Below are positions 30,977-43,389 of a stretch of 64,000 nt of DNA, one piece after another. The notes beneath the pieces were generated by a model that ran no database searches, had not been told where the DNA came from, and saw only the letters and a list, made by a program, of their open reading frames with translations. Location of the stretch: positions 42,701,529-42,765,528 of the forward strand of contig NC_052616.1 of NCBI RefSeq assembly GCF_016545825.1, read 5' to 3'. Position numbers and translations under genes: made by a program. How positions within the stretch are numbered: the first letter of the stretch is position 1; every line of letters starts with the position of its first letter. This DNA comes from Eucalyptus grandis (taxonomy: Eukaryota > Streptophyta > Magnoliopsida > Myrtales > Myrtaceae).

Positions 30977-31146
30977 TAATCTAGGTTATGCCTGTTAGGT
31001 TGTGGCTAAGAGTTGATAATAAATAATCGAAATGACCGGGTGATGGTCTCGACGATATATAATCGACTGAGTCGATTGATCAATGGTTTGATCTATTTGA
31101 TTGAATGATGTGATTGTCAGTATTTGTTATTTGAACTGACTTGCAG

Positions 31147-31164
31147 GAAGGAACTAAGGCCAAG
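31147..31164 (+). other. Predicted 18-nt microexon of LTR B3 (5' copy)
   Basis: CTTGCAG | E-G-T-K-A-K codons | GTAAGC. In frame with the acidic last exon at 34433. Confidence 0.6.
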
Positions 31165-31210
31165 GTAAGCCCTTTGACTCGTGGTTGTGCTTAGGCAGCC
31201 CCTAAGGCAT

Positions 31211-34200
31211 TTTTTTTAGGGATTAGTTTTAACCCCTAAAAAAATATTAGTTAATTAAGTAATTGCATAGCATATAGTTTTAGGTGCATGTATTTTAATT
31301 TGCATTTACATTGGGCCAGTGACAAATGGGTTCAAATTGATGGTTTAGAACTTTAATTTGGTGAATTGGACTAAGCCCACAAAGGGAGTAAATCGCCCAA
31401 GCCCGTATCCTCGAAAGATTTTACGAATTTATTTGTGCGAGATTCAAATTTTAGAAGAATCCTCTTGCAATCCTAAATCGTATCAAAAGCAATATTGCAT
31501 TTGGAAAAAAGATTTTTCATGGATACGGATTTGGAAAAATGAAAACCCTAACTTGTGGCCTATAAATAGATTAAATGCGTAGGGTTTGGGGAAGGGGGCC
31601 ACACATAGAATACACGATCCGATTTCAAGGTTTTTCCTTCATTTCGGTTTCCTTTGTTTCTTCGAGGGTCAAGAGAAAGCGGCACACAAAAAAAAGCTCA
31701 ATTGAAGAAAAGCAAAGGGCTGAACAGCATAAGCATAACAAAGTGCAAGGTTAGCAGGTGCTTTTCCTTCAGCCGAAAAGGAGCCGCTGGACGTGAGGAG
31801 AGAGAGTGAGACGTGAGGGGATAGAACAACAGAACGGAAAAAGGAAAAAGCAAAGACGCGCACTGTTTGTGCACTGTTCATCTTCTAGGGTAGCATTTGT
31901 TCGCCGGCCATCTCTGCTCGTCCACGAACCCCCGGGCCGAACACCGCCTATTGCCCGGGCCACCAGCCACCTCCGAGTGGCCGATAGCCGCCGCTTTGTC
32001 GGCGACACCGCTTCCCGAGCTGTTGACCGCCGCTGTGCCAATCTTCACCACCGAGTGAGTCGCGCACCGATCCGCGCCTCTCCTGTTCCGTGCCTCCTCA
32101 CCGCGCCTCCTCCACGAACCGCCCGTGTCCAGTAGCGAAGCCCATCGTGCCTAAGCTGATCTCCATCCTCGATCTGCTGCACTAGAGAAGTACCCCAAAG
32201 CCGTCCCACGTTGCCTCGCCTCTAGCCCGCGATTCGACGCCATCCCTCATCGTCGCCAGCCATTATCCCTGCACATCACTCGAGCTTGCCCTCGGAGCAA
32301 CGCCCCTCAACTGTAAAGCTTCCTCTGCCTCGACGTGCCTCCGCCACTATTGTTGACCTACGACGCTAGAACCAGACGTCAAGCCACCACACGCCCAAGC
32401 CAACGCCATCGTTGCAACCCTTAGCAACTTGCGATGCTGCCTCTAATCTAACTCTTTCTGCTCGCTCGTCTGCGCGTCCCTCGTAGCCGCTCCCCCAGTC
32501 GGCCCAAAAGCCTGTGAGCCCCTCGCCCAACCTTTGCTGCGTCTCTGCCACCGTCGATCCATGAGCTTCACTCCTGCTTCGTCAGCCTCCACCTTCGTCG
32601 GCCTTGCAGCCCGCAAAGCCCCTGCGACGACCCACGACGACCCCGATGCTTCGCGCCGTCGATGTCTCCCTTTGGCCATGCTGCTCCATCAGCCCGACGA
32701 AGCCACCGCCGTACAGATCTGCAATGACACTGCTTCTTTCGCACTGTCCGCGATCCGCCCACGACACTCGCGTTTAGCACCTAGCCCCGCTAGCTGCTGC
32801 CCCTTCCAAGCTGATCTGCCCTGCTCGCTGCTGCTCCCTTCGCGCTGGAGCTCTAACAATCGGCGTTGCCCCCTTAGTTGATTGGGTTGCCAATCCCTAG
32901 GAAAAAGAAAAAGAAAAGCAAAGTAGGTCGTTTTTCTTTCTATTTATTTTTATTTTTATTTTATCTTTTAGTAGAATTATTCCTTAGTGTAACGATGAGA
33001 ATTCACGACATGAAATTGCCTTTGAGATTTGTGATTGACAATCCGATTTTCGCGACCGAAATCCAACTCACAATCTCTTGCACAATCCTCAATCCGATCT
33101 CATACCCAAGATTCGATTTGCGATTTAATTTAAAATTGGTCAATCCGGTCTCATGTGCGAGATATGATTCGCCAATTTTTGAATATCAATCTTATCTTGC
33201 TTGATTTGATGTCGTGGTGTTTGAATCAATTTTATTTTCGTAGGGAAACATCCAAAAATATTTGAATTAGGATTAGGTTGGTTTTAGAATATCTCTTGTT
33301 ATCTTGCATATTTAGAATAGGGATTTTATTTCAATTTGTTAAAAATAAAAAATAAAAATGCATTTATTTAAGATGTTAGTTTTAAATTTTAATTGCACTT
33401 TTAATTATTTGGCGGTTTTAATTTCAATTTCATAAAAGAAAAAAAAAAAAAAAATTAGAATTAGGTTCATGAAATGCATGTCATTTAGTGACTGTTGTTA
33501 GGTTCATTTAATTAGAAATTACCTCTCATTAGATTAGGTCATTTAATAAATGTCACGTGACATATAGCTTGCATATTAAATTGTGTGCTGCATGTCATTT
33601 TAGTTGAAATAATTTTGTACATCATTGCATTGCATTGCACGTCATTAGAATTAAGGTCATTTTGGTTAATTTAGATTGATATTTAATTATTGCATGTTCA
33701 TTAAGAAATCACAAAACATTTTACTCATTCACATAGTTTAGGACATGTTGCTATGCTAAATCATTTCATATTAGTTTAGAAGCATTGCATTGCATATGAA
33801 TTTTATTCTCGTTAGAAAGTGAAAACAAAAAATTGAGTGATCGCTTGTTAATTAGAAATCATATCTAGGATTGCTGATATGAATTCTGATCTAACATTGC
33901 AAATGCTTTCGTTGCTATAGGGTAAGTCTTGCATTTTATTTATTTGCTTTCCTGGGTGTTAAATTGATAGTTTGCGCACCTGTGTGATCACCTCACATGA
34001 TGGGAAAGTAAATTAAAATTAATTCAAACTGCTTGCCAAACATTTTTTTTTCAAAGTAAAAGAGAAAGGTACCGAAAGGGCGTTCGAGAAATTTAGCGTA
34101 ACCAAGTCCTCAAACTCATAATCTCTGGTTCGTAGGAGTAAAGTATTTCTCCTATTACTTTACTTGGGTTTCTAATCAACCCACCAAAAATAGATTGGTG

Positions 34201-34350
34201 GTGACTCCTAATTGAAAATCATTTGCATATTAAGAACTTCAACTTAATTTGCGAATTGGTATGGGCTTGGGAGAGCTTGAGCTAAGTTTAGGCTTAATAA
34301 TCCATTAGCCAAATCCTAGGTGGTGCACACCTGAAATTTTGGTCGCAACA
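31211..34350 (+). mobile_element. Tat/Ogre-like solo LTR, 3140 bp
   Basis: Flanked by exact GGCAT duplications (31206-31210, 34351-34355). Comparison with the unbroken copy near 40664 shows the insertion point in the second LTR intron. It ends GGTCGCAACA, like the LTR at 51389-53238 (GGTCGTGACA), and shares 'tttacttgggtttctaatcaaccca'-type sequence with it. It starts with a T-run where TG is expected. TATA-like TATAAATAGA at 31561 and a GC-rich leader (31900-32880) lie inside; the ORFs in that leader are not convincing genes. Confidence 0.85.
31561..31570 (+). promoter_or_regulatory. TATA-like box of the Tat/Ogre-like LTR
   Basis: CCTATAAATAGATT at about 31559-31572, the only strong TATA match in the LTR, followed by a GC-rich leader. 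Confidence 0.5.
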
Positions 34351-34432
34351 GGCATATTTTCTTCCTAACCGATCTTAAGGGGTAGAACTTGCTGAGACAT
34401 AGTCTCATCCCAGTTGTGAGACAACATTTCAA

Positions 34433-34543
34433 GAGGAACCTGAGGAGGAAGAACCCGAAGAGGAGGACCCTGATGAGGAACCAGCGGAGGAGTCTGAGGA
34501 GGATCCCGAGGATGATCTGGAGTATGACCCGGATGAGGACTGA
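34433..34543 (+). pseudogene. Acidic tail exon of the LTR-borne protein (B3), core lost
   Basis: 36 codons beginning right after the decayed acceptor, 23 of them Glu or Asp-dominated repeats of E-E-P/D-P, ending L-E-Y-D-P-D-E-D-stop. The end matches V-Y-D-P-D-E-D of B2. The T-I-W-V-N core is absent. No ATG within the exon; in frame with the microexon, so any start must lie in the lost leader. Confidence 0.6.
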
Positions 34544-34826
34544 GACCCCTTTTGCAAACTCTAAGTTTGCAGATCTAACTTGTTAATAGTATTGTAAGAT
34601 ATACTATGAGGTTTGCTTTGTATAAAAGTGTAATTGTGGTTTTTCATATGTGAAAAATATAGCTCTACTTTTTATCACATTGTTTTATTATCTGGGGATT
34701 TTTATTTGCTTCCACATGCGTATTAAAATGAAAGGGGTCGGCGATCTGTCCTGGGATGTCACTAATAATCGACTAATGAGGGATGGGCGCGTGCTCGAGG
34801 ATCGGGGTGTGACATCCCCGTTTAGG

Positions 34827-34838
34827 TGGTATTAGAGC
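34827..34838 (+). other. Primer-binding site of the B3 gypsy element
   Basis: TGGTATTAGAGC, one mismatch to the initiator tRNA-Met site used by element A. Confidence 0.85.
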
Positions 34839-37466
34839 AATGGTTAGGGATTGGAGTAATAAGGTGCAATGAGTCATGGGATAGTAGGAATGGTCTTTAT
34901 TCATGCCGATGCATGTGATTGATAGCTGATTGATAGCTTATTTGTGTGGGTCACTCAAATTCTAATATGGTATTAGAATTAGAAAACAAGTTTCTATAAA
35001 GATCCTATAGCATGAGTGATCAGGAGCTTATGACTCTTAGTAAGAGGGTTGTAACCTCTGTGACTCGAGGTGGAACACTGACAAGGATCGGTGCCCGAGA
35101 CAGTTGTGGCAGAGCATTAGCTCAGGCTAGCGTGAGCGTAAGAGTACCACCATAAGTCATTACTGAGAGTGTAGCAAAGACCGAAAGCAGTCCTAGGTTC
35201 GACGGATCGTTCGGCGCTAGTGTTCCTTGGGAACTAGTTAGGCCAGTAAGCTCAAGATCGAGCCGTTGTTGTTACCATGCCTTCTTAAGTTCATCCTGGA
35301 ATTGTGACTTAGGATCAAGCCATTGCGGCTGAGTAGAGGTCTAGATCCAGTAGAGGTGGAAACCGATTTGGGAAGAAGCCTATGACCAGAGAAAGGTATT
35401 CTATTCCACCCAATAGGAAATGTGGGATAGACAAGTCAATGCCGAGTCAGAATGTCGTATGTCACTTCTACGAAAGAGGACATGGATTAGCCCCGTGCCC
35501 CCGTTGGGACAGTGCTTGCTTTGAGTATGACCAACAAGGTCACCCGGCCAAGAACCGTCCTAGGAGATCGATGGGATCACAAGTGTTACCGTTGTCAATA
35601 TGATAGATTAGTGAATGCACCGCAGAAAGCACATAGGGGTATTTGGGACAGACCCCGGTACAAGTAAGAGTGCATGCTGTCATCCGATAAGAGATAGAAG
35701 ACTCACCAGATGTGTGCCAAATCTATGGAAGTGTCGAGTCTATTGGGAGTCGAGAAGAACCCTTGATTTCATTAATCTCGGCGCTTGAGGCACCCTTTTT
35801 GTTAGACGGGGGGTTGCCAGGGTTACTTAGCAATTCTCATGGATAAGACATATGGAAGAATTGAAGATTGAGGACATCTCGATAGTCCAAGAATTTCTAG
35901 ATGTATTTCCATGGGAATAGTCAAGTCTGTTGTCAGAAAAAAAAAATTGAAGGCGATTCCAAGAGCTTAAGGAAAAGCTAACTACCGCACCTGTGCTGAC
36001 GATTCCATCTGGTCCTGGAGGATTCGAGATTTATAGCGATGCATCATTTAAAGGATTGGGTTGCGCGTTGATGCAATATAGTAGAGTTGTTACATACACG
36101 TCCCATCAGTTGAGACCTCTTGAGCTGAATTACCCGATGCATGACTTAGAACTCGCATCAATTATTTCGCTCTAAAGAATTGAAGGCATTTGGTATGGAG
36201 GAAGATTCCGGGTCTTCACTAACTATCAAAGTCTCAATGTATCTATTCTCTCAAAAAGAGTTGAATATGAGACATCATTATGAATTAGAACTTCTGAAAG
36301 ACTAGGATTGTGATATTTTGTATCACCCTAGAAAGGTGAATTAAGTCCCCGATGCGCCAAGTTAGAGTCTTCGCCTGCGCATTTGCTGGTTAAAGAATGA
36401 ACTTTACTTAAGAAATCTTGAAATTCGGTCTTCAAATTTGAGGTAGGCTACCTTCCAAATCTTATAGCCACTCTCAGAATTGAATCGGATGCTCAGATTT
36501 GAATCAAGGCATAGCTTTGTCGGTCGAGAGGACCTTTTCAACCTCTCGAGATTCCCGAGTGGAAAAATGGAACATGTCATGATAGACCTTGTGACGAGCT
36601 TGTCAAGGAACTAGAGGGGTAATGATTCCAGTTGCGATAGTGGTCAATAGATGGATGAAGCCAACTCACTTTAGTGCAAAGTGCGAAAAGATCTCGATTT
36701 GAATAGGTATACAGAAGTGTGCATATCAAATAGTTCATTTACATGGAGTACCAGGGATGAATTATATGTCAAATTTGAAACCAAGGATTACCAATTCAGC
36801 AGAACAGTCAGATGGTTCCTTCTGAAGCACTACATAACAGAGTGTGTAGAACCTCAGTTGTGGGAAGTTAAAATAGGCAAAGAAAGATCACAAGCCCAGA
36901 GTCAGCTCAACAGTCATTGATTGCGTTGTCATGATCAGAATCAGATTATGAGCCGCTCGAGCCGTTAGAAAGGTTGTATCGTTGAGCATTGAAGGCCCTT
37001 AGAGTTCCAAATTGGTGATTGCATCTTTCTTAAGGTATTACCAATGAGGGATACCTTGCGCTTCAGCAAAAGGGAAAACTGAATCCGAGATACGTAGGTC
37101 GCTTGAGATTCTTGAGAGAATCGAGATCCTAATGTATCGTCTTGCATTACCGCCGAAGTAAGCGTGAGTGCATGACATCTTTTACGTGTCAAGATTAAAG
37201 ATGTATAAGCCTGACCTAACCCACGCACTAAATCTTGAAGAATTAGATGTGGACGACCGAGTATTGTACGTGAAAAGCCTGGTTCAGATCGTAAATAAAA
37301 AAGATCGGATTCAGTGAACGAAGATAGTCCCCTTGGTCAAAGTGGTCTGACAACACCTCGGGACTGAAGAAGTAACCAGGGAAAGTGACACTTGACGAGA
37401 CAACGATACCCCCACCTTTTTGTTTAAGGATTAGTAAAGGTTTAAATTTCGAGGACGAAATTTTTA
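34839..37466 (+). pseudogene. Heavily decayed gypsy internal region
   Basis: Recognisable scraps: two adjacent zinc-knuckle-like blocks (about 35450-35560, C-F-E-Y-D-Q-Q-G-H, Cys replaced), RNase H (I-Y-S-D-A-S-F-K-G-L-G near 36030 and L-F-S-Q-K-E-L-N near 36245), possible integrase remnants 36590-36850. Protease and RT are nearly gone: a deletion joins sequence near 35940 to RNase H. At about 2.6 kb it is half the normal length. Confidence 0.8.
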
Positions 37467-37481
37467 TAAGAGGGGAAGAAT
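37467..37481 (+). other. Polypurine tract of the B3 element
   Basis: ATAAGAGGGGAAGAAT-like purines just before TGTGACATCC at 37482; preceded by 'ttcgaggacgaaatt', as in element A. Confidence 0.8.
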
Positions 37482-40055
37482 TGTGACATCCAAGATTTTC
37501 GTCTTTGCTTTCAATTCAATAAATTGGCATTTCATGGACGCGCCTATAGCGCTATTTTCAAAGCTGATCTCTCGTGAGATAACTAGACTGTCTCGGGAAG
37601 CCATTAAGGATTTTTAAGGCAAATAGATTTGAGAATTCGACTAGGAATCGGCTTCTCGATCATGTTCATCTGCCGAGATCATTATGGCACGGTATGAGAT
37701 CAAAGATAGGTTGATTCGATTGAGATGCGTGGCTAATCGTGGGTGACACCACTAAATTAGAAAATTCTCATCAATCGCCATTAGTTTAATTTTTCTATCA
37801 TTTTGGTACCTTGTGTCCGTATTTGAATTTTCGCGATTTTCACAACAACCAAGAGTCACCAATGTGTTGAGTGGGTTCATTGTGGTTTGAAGAAAATCAG
37901 CCACAGGTCATTTGCATTAAAAATCTCTGAAAACTACTCGGTAGCTTAGGTCATGCTAAAAACGCGCCGAATGGAAATTAACCGCAAATTTGAGTATGAT
38001 TTCAGAAATTGAAGATTTTGTCATGTCACAATAAATTCTAGGACCGTCGACTCAGTTTCAGAAGATTTTTCTAAAACCCGAAAGTTTTTGGGAAAAATTC
38101 GTCATAGGACTGTTTTTGTTCAGAAAATAGCCAGGACTATTTTTTATCGCGAAATTGGGATTCAAGATTGATCTATTAGCGATGAAAAATGTCGATTGAA
38201 CCAAGAACTCGATAACAAAATTTATCGAAGCCGAATTGAGTTGATTTAAGGACCGGTAAGTGATCAATTGGAGAAAATGGCAAGCGTATTCGTAGTTCCT
38301 CCATTGCCTAGCCATTTTGGACCAATTCAAATGTCTAAGAGTGACCCTTGGTAGAGGAAGGACAGCCAAGGAATCCTAGCTTGGTGGATAAGTTCAATGG
38401 GGGACAAAATTGTGGAAAATCAAGGCCAAGGTCCCCTAACCTTATCTCTCTCTCCCTTCCTCTCCAAGCTTGACCGGTCAAGTCTCTCTCTCCCTCCATC
38501 CTATTTTTCGACCAGTAGCAAGAGGAGAAGGAGCAGCAACCAGTGGAGCCGCACACCGCTACCGTTGCCAGAACGCTATCCACGCATAAGCCACCCTACA
38601 TGCATGCTCGTGGCCTCACCATGCGACCCCAATCCCCTGCAGCCCTATTCTGCCATCCAGCAGCCGTGAAGGATTGTGGAAGCCCGCTAGAGGTCTGTCG
38701 AGTTCCCATTTGGAACCGAGACCGTCACCACTACCTTTCTCGAGCCTCACTGTGCCAAACCAAGTTCGTTTCTTCGGTTTTGCAACTCGGAGATCGAGAA
38801 GGATTTTGTGGGTTTCAAGCCACCTTGGTGGCTTGTTTTGAGGTGCTTTCGAGCCTCAAACCCTAGGCTTGCTTTGGAGAAAAGCGTCCCTTGCGCCAAT
38901 CCCGTCGGTTTGATCCGACTCGCGCGTTAATCAAGTGAGTTTTGCTCACTAATCCCTTATTAGTCGGTTAATTATGCTTAAGGGTTGTTTAGATTAGTTT
39001 AAGTATGAATTAGTGATAAGTTAGAATGGTTAGATTATTCTTAGAATGAATTAGTGTAACTTCATTAGTGAGATTTGTACAATTGATGATGGATTACTCG
39101 AATCAAGTACAATTCGTGCAGTTCGGATTTCTAGACCCTCGCCTTTTACTATTTTTGTGGATTGAAAAGGGTTACGAATTTGAGATTGATGTGTTCTTGA
39201 GAAATGTTTAACACATCCTTAGCTACAACATATATTTTTCTCGAGATTTTTGGGTACTTAAAAGAAGGAGATATCAGCTCCGTCATATAATCTCATTTTT
39301 TGCTGGAATTGGTGACCTTTTGGGATTTTAGGGGTTTTTTTTATCAACTCTTAGAGTTAGAATTTCAAAATGGTTTCTTCACAAGAGTTATTTGTTATAT
39401 CTTAATTTAACATACTCAAATTTCAAATCAAATGGACATGGTTTAAACCTCAAACCAAACTGATTTCGGAAAATAGACTTTCTGAAAAACGAACACAATT
39501 TTGTACTGGATTGATCAATTTACTAGGCTGAATGTAGAACGATCTGGGTTAAGGTGCCTTCATAAAAAAATGTTTATTTATATGTCCTCTACAATATATT
39601 CAGATTTCAGAATTTTCTAAGCTCATTCGTGTAGGTTTTTGAATTTAAACTTGAAAACGTACGAGTGGGCCTATTCGCCTTGTTAGGGCCGGTTATGAAT
39701 TTATGATGGTTCTTGAGGTTTTGATTTCTGGAAAAAGCACCTCTGATATATGGTTGGTTTGTGACAAGCTATAGAATTTATCTAGAGTAGTTCGCTAATT
39801 TTCTAGACTCGTCTTGGCTTCCAATTAGGCTATAACGGGCCTAAGTTGGATTTATTGCATTTATTTAATACTTTCCGTAATTATTTAATTATTTTCCAGA
39901 AATTCAACCGAGATGGTCGGTGATTAGGATTTTATGATGAGTTCAATGGTGCTTTCTATTTATTTAATTAAGCACTGGATTGTGATAATTGAGTGAAATT
40001 GGTGATGGTGAGGATTTATCCCAAAAATTGGATAATGTGGGTATAAATCTAAGAA

Positions 40056-40440
40056 TTGCCAAGTGGGGTCGTGATACCACTAAATTTCACCAAACCTAAG
40101 AATTGCCGAATGGGGCCGTGATACCACTAAGTCTAGAAAAATTGCCGAGTGGGACCGTGATACCACTAAGTCTAGAAAAATTGCCGAGTGGGGCCATGAT
40201 ACCACTAAATATCGAAAATTGCCAAGTGGGTCCATGATGCCACTAAATATTGAAAATTGCCAAGTGGTGCCGTGGTGCCACTAAATATCGAAAATTGCCA
40301 AGTGGAGCCGTGATGCCGCTAAATATCGAAAATTGCTGAGTAGGGCCGTTAAGCCACTGAATCTAAGAAAATTGTTCAATGGGGCCGTGATTTCCACTAA
40401 ACCTAGAAAAGTTGACAGTGGAGCTGTGATGACCACTTAA
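40056..40440 (+). repeat. Minisatellite of LTR B3 (3' copy), about ten 36-40 bp units
   Basis: Units 'aattgccgagtggggccgtg' plus 'ataccactaaatatcgaaa'. Unit number and sequence differ from the 5' copy. Confidence 0.9.
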
Positions 40441-40606
40441 CTAGGTTATGCCTGTTAGGTTGTGGTTAAGAGTTGAGAATAAATAATCGAAATGATCGGG
40501 TAATGGTATCGATGACATGTAATTGACTGAGTCGATTAATCGATGATTCGATCTGTTTGATTGAATGATGTGCTTGTGAGTATCTGTTATTTGAACTGAC
40601 TTGTAG

Positions 40607-40624
40607 GAAGGAACTGAGGCCAAG
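40607..40624 (+). other. Predicted 18-nt microexon of LTR B3 (3' copy)
   Basis: CTTGTAG | E-G-T-E-A-K codons | ATAAGC. The donor's first base is mutated. The next acceptor at 40747 gives a 123-base intron, the same length as in B2. Confidence 0.55.
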
Positions 40625-40948
40625 ATAAGCTCTCTGACTCGTGGTTGTGCTTAGGCAGCCCATAAGACATATTTTATTCCTAATTGGGTCTTAGGGGGTA
40701 GAACTTACTGAGATGTAGTCTCTCTTAGTTGTGGAACAACATTTCAGGAGGAACCCGAGGAGGAAGAACTCAAAGAAGAGGACCCTAATGAGGAATCGGA
40801 GAAGGATAACATGGACATTTTCATATAATTTAGAGACTAAATTAAACATGTACAAAAAATTTAGGCACCGCATTGAACAAATTAAAAATTTAGGGACAAT
40901 ATTGCACATTAGGCCAAAACTTAGGGTTCAATTGTGTAGTTTTTCCTT

Positions 40949-40958
40949 CTATAAAAAC
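40949..40958 (+). promoter_or_regulatory. TATA box of the cysteine protease gene
   Basis: CTATAAAAAC about 62 bases before the ATG, with a CT/CA-rich likely 5' UTR between. Confidence 0.65.
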
Positions 40959-41011
40959 ACCTAACACTTTCACTCAATCTCTGCACCACAAACATATCTA
41001 TTCATTAGAAA

Positions 41012-42064
41012 ATGCGTTTGAAACTTGCAAAAAATTTCTCCATATGGCTGATACTTGTCTTGTATGCATGTAAAGTGCAGCCGGTCAACCGGACTCACAA
41101 GGTTGGATTGAACAAGTTCTCGGACTTGACCAACGAGGAATTTGTGGCAGCATATACCCGATACAAATTGCCATCATCAACACGCAGGAACTCGTCCCAA
41201 GTCAATTCTTTTAAGTACCAAGGTTCGAATAGCATCCCAGAGAGCGTCAATTGGGTAAAACAAGGTGCTGTCAACCCTATAAAGAACCAAGGCCAATGTG
41301 GTAAGAAATTTATTGCTAACTATTGAAGCCTATACTAAGATATGCGAGCAATTGCATTGCCCAGCTTAAATCCACTTGTCATAAAATATTACACTGTGAA
41401 ACACTAAACAAATTAATTTTTCTGAGAAGTTTTCATCATTGAATTATAATCACTGCAGAACTCACTACCTTATGTGTACAGGATCTTGCTGGTTCTCCGT
41501 GGTGGCGGCGGTCGAAGCAATCACACAGATCACCACTGGCGTGCTACCAAACCTGTCCGAGCAGCAACTCATAGACTGCGCCACTGACGGGAACCAGGGC
41601 TGTCAAGGCGGCTGGATGGACAATGGCTTCGAGTACATCATCAACAACAATGGCATCAGCTCCGAGACGAACTACCCGTACGTTGGGGTCGACAGCACCT
41701 GCGATGTGCAGGCCTCATCTGTTGCCGAGGCCAAAATATCGGACTACAGGGACGTCCCCCGAACGAGGACGACATGCTGAAGGCCGTGGCAATGCAGCCG
41801 GTGTCAGTAGCACTCGACTCGAGCGGGGCCGCGTTCCAGAATTATGCAGGCGGTGTCTTTACTGGCCCATGTGGGATCGATCTGAACCATGCGGTGACGG
41901 TTGTCGGGTACGGGACGGACATGGATGGGATGAAGTACTGGTTGATGAGGAACTCTTGGGATGTCTCCTGGGGCGAGAGCGGGTACATGAGAATTCAGAG
42001 GGATTCTGGGGTCGAAGGTGGCCTTTGTGGAATTGCCTGCAAAGTTTCTTATCCCGTTGCATAA
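41012..42064 (+). pseudogene. Papain-type cysteine protease (SAG39-like), damaged
   Basis: Exon 1 41012-41300, intron 41301-41481 (GTAAGA...TACAG), exon 2 41482-42064. A hydrophobic N-terminus runs directly into N-R-T-H-K-V-G-L-N-K-F-S-D-L-T-N-E-E-F, so most of the I29 (ERFNIN) inhibitor prodomain is missing. Peptidase C1A: Gln in N-Q-G-Q-C-G, catalytic Cys in C-G-S-C-W, with the Ala normally after Trp deleted, His in L-N-H-A-V, Asn in R-N-S-W. A one-base deletion near 41757 shifts the frame; the correct frame resumes and ends in S-Y-P-V-A. Family members are secreted or vacuolar and act in senescence. Prodomain loss plus frameshift argue for a pseudogene. Confidence 0.88.
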
Positions 42065-42275
42065 GTATTCGTCTGAGAGATTACGGCTTCGAGTTCATGT
42101 GCGTTAGTAGGGCAAAATCGGTCGATATGAACTGAGCTTAGTATAAGTGGAAATATTTCGGGTTAATTACTATAGTTAATCTCGTCTATTTACTGTTTAA
42201 ATTTCAGTTGGATCCCCCGCGACCTTTGCCGGGTTTGTTATATTAAAGTTTCTTGTGTGTGTTTATGATAATGAG

Positions 42276-42281
42276 AATAAA
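42276..42281 (+). terminator. Possible polyadenylation signal of the protease gene
   Basis: AATAAA about 210 bases after the stop. No other gene is seen between here and 43390; that stretch is AT-rich with no supported feature. Confidence 0.4.
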
Positions 42282-43389
42282 GAGGATTTGAAGACGGTCC
42301 TTGAATTTTTTATTGTTAGCAAACACTTCGTAGCATTGTTTGAGACTTGGAACCATGTGTATGGGTGGTCCTCAATACCGGATGCTTCCGACTCTCATCT
42401 GGGTTATTCGACAAAATTTACTTGGTTCATTTAAATTCATTAACATATGTTGTCGGAGTATTAATTGTCTTTTTTCTTTTTTTTTAAGCGCATTAAACCT
42501 ATCAATTACTATGAATTTACCAATATTCACTCTTGTGAGTTATCTGCTTTTCTCCTATTAAATTGCCCACTTGTTTTTGTTTACCAAGTCTCATTTTAGT
42601 TACTCACAAATTTTTTATATTTTCTCCAATTTGCCAACTTTCTATTGATTTATTAAGTTTTATTTGCCTTGCTTATCAACCAATCATAATTAAAGTAATT
42701 ATCAACTTTTTTCTGATTGAGTGACTTGTCAATTCTATATTATCATCACTCATTTGGAACGGTGGCTAACATTTATTTGGCTTTTTTGACTCACTGACTT
42801 ACCTCATCTCTATAAATCTTACCTTCTATAAACTTTTGTGTACTTTTTTAGGCAGAGGCAAAAAATTGCCAATTTCTTTATAAGCTCACCCTATTTCCAT
42901 CCATTTATTGAATTGACTACATCATCTCTTGTGGAGCACACACTATTTAAGGTTATTTCTCACCTTTTTTCTTTTTAGTTTTTCAATTTCACTAAAGGAA
43001 AAACTTAGCAAGGTCCCTTCCAAAAAACTTTTTTATTTATCCTAACCGCTTCTTCTAGACCCATTTACATGTTAATGTATCATTGATGTTTGTTATGAAC
43101 TTATTCCCCATTATTATACTTTAATCAAGCCCTAATTATATATTGGAGTAAAAAAATGTTGGTTTTAGGTGCAAATTGTTTGGTTCATTTCCATAGATTA
43201 TCCTCATGAACGTGGATTTTCGACTTTGATTTTTGGTACAAATTTATAAGAATTTATTTAAAATTTGAATATTGTGGTTGATGTAGGCATTATATGCAAT
43301 TTACTCAAGATTATCCTCTTACTTATGCTTATGTTATTTTTTGAATAATAGTCGCATAGTATCGAATAAATAAAGAAATATACAACTCA

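Larger units (their letters stand above)
30773..34814 (+). repeat. 5' LTR (B3) of a degenerate gypsy, left part lost in the gap
   Basis: Minisatellite 30773-30976, microexon 31147-31164, second intron interrupted by a Tat/Ogre-like solo LTR (31211-34350), hairpin 34393-34407, a decayed acceptor (CAAG instead of CAG) at 34430, acidic ORF to 34543, LTR end GGGTGTGACA at 34814. A PBS follows, so this is the 5' LTR. Confidence 0.85.
37482..40805 (+). repeat. 3' LTR of the B3 gypsy element, end truncated
   Basis: Begins TGTGACATCC and runs through a leader with donor-like CAA|GTGAGT near 38935, minisatellite 40056-40440, microexon 40607-40624 (donor mutated GT to AT), acceptor ACATTTCAG at 40747 and the first 19 or so acidic codons. 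It stops matching the 5' LTR near 40805, about 350 bases short of the LTR end, where the protease gene's upstream region starts. Confidence 0.85.

Noticed and set aside
31769..32881. Several ORFs of 60-115 aa on both strands
   Set aside because: All lie in the GC-rich leader of the Tat/Ogre-like solo LTR, overlap each other, and show no family resemblance.
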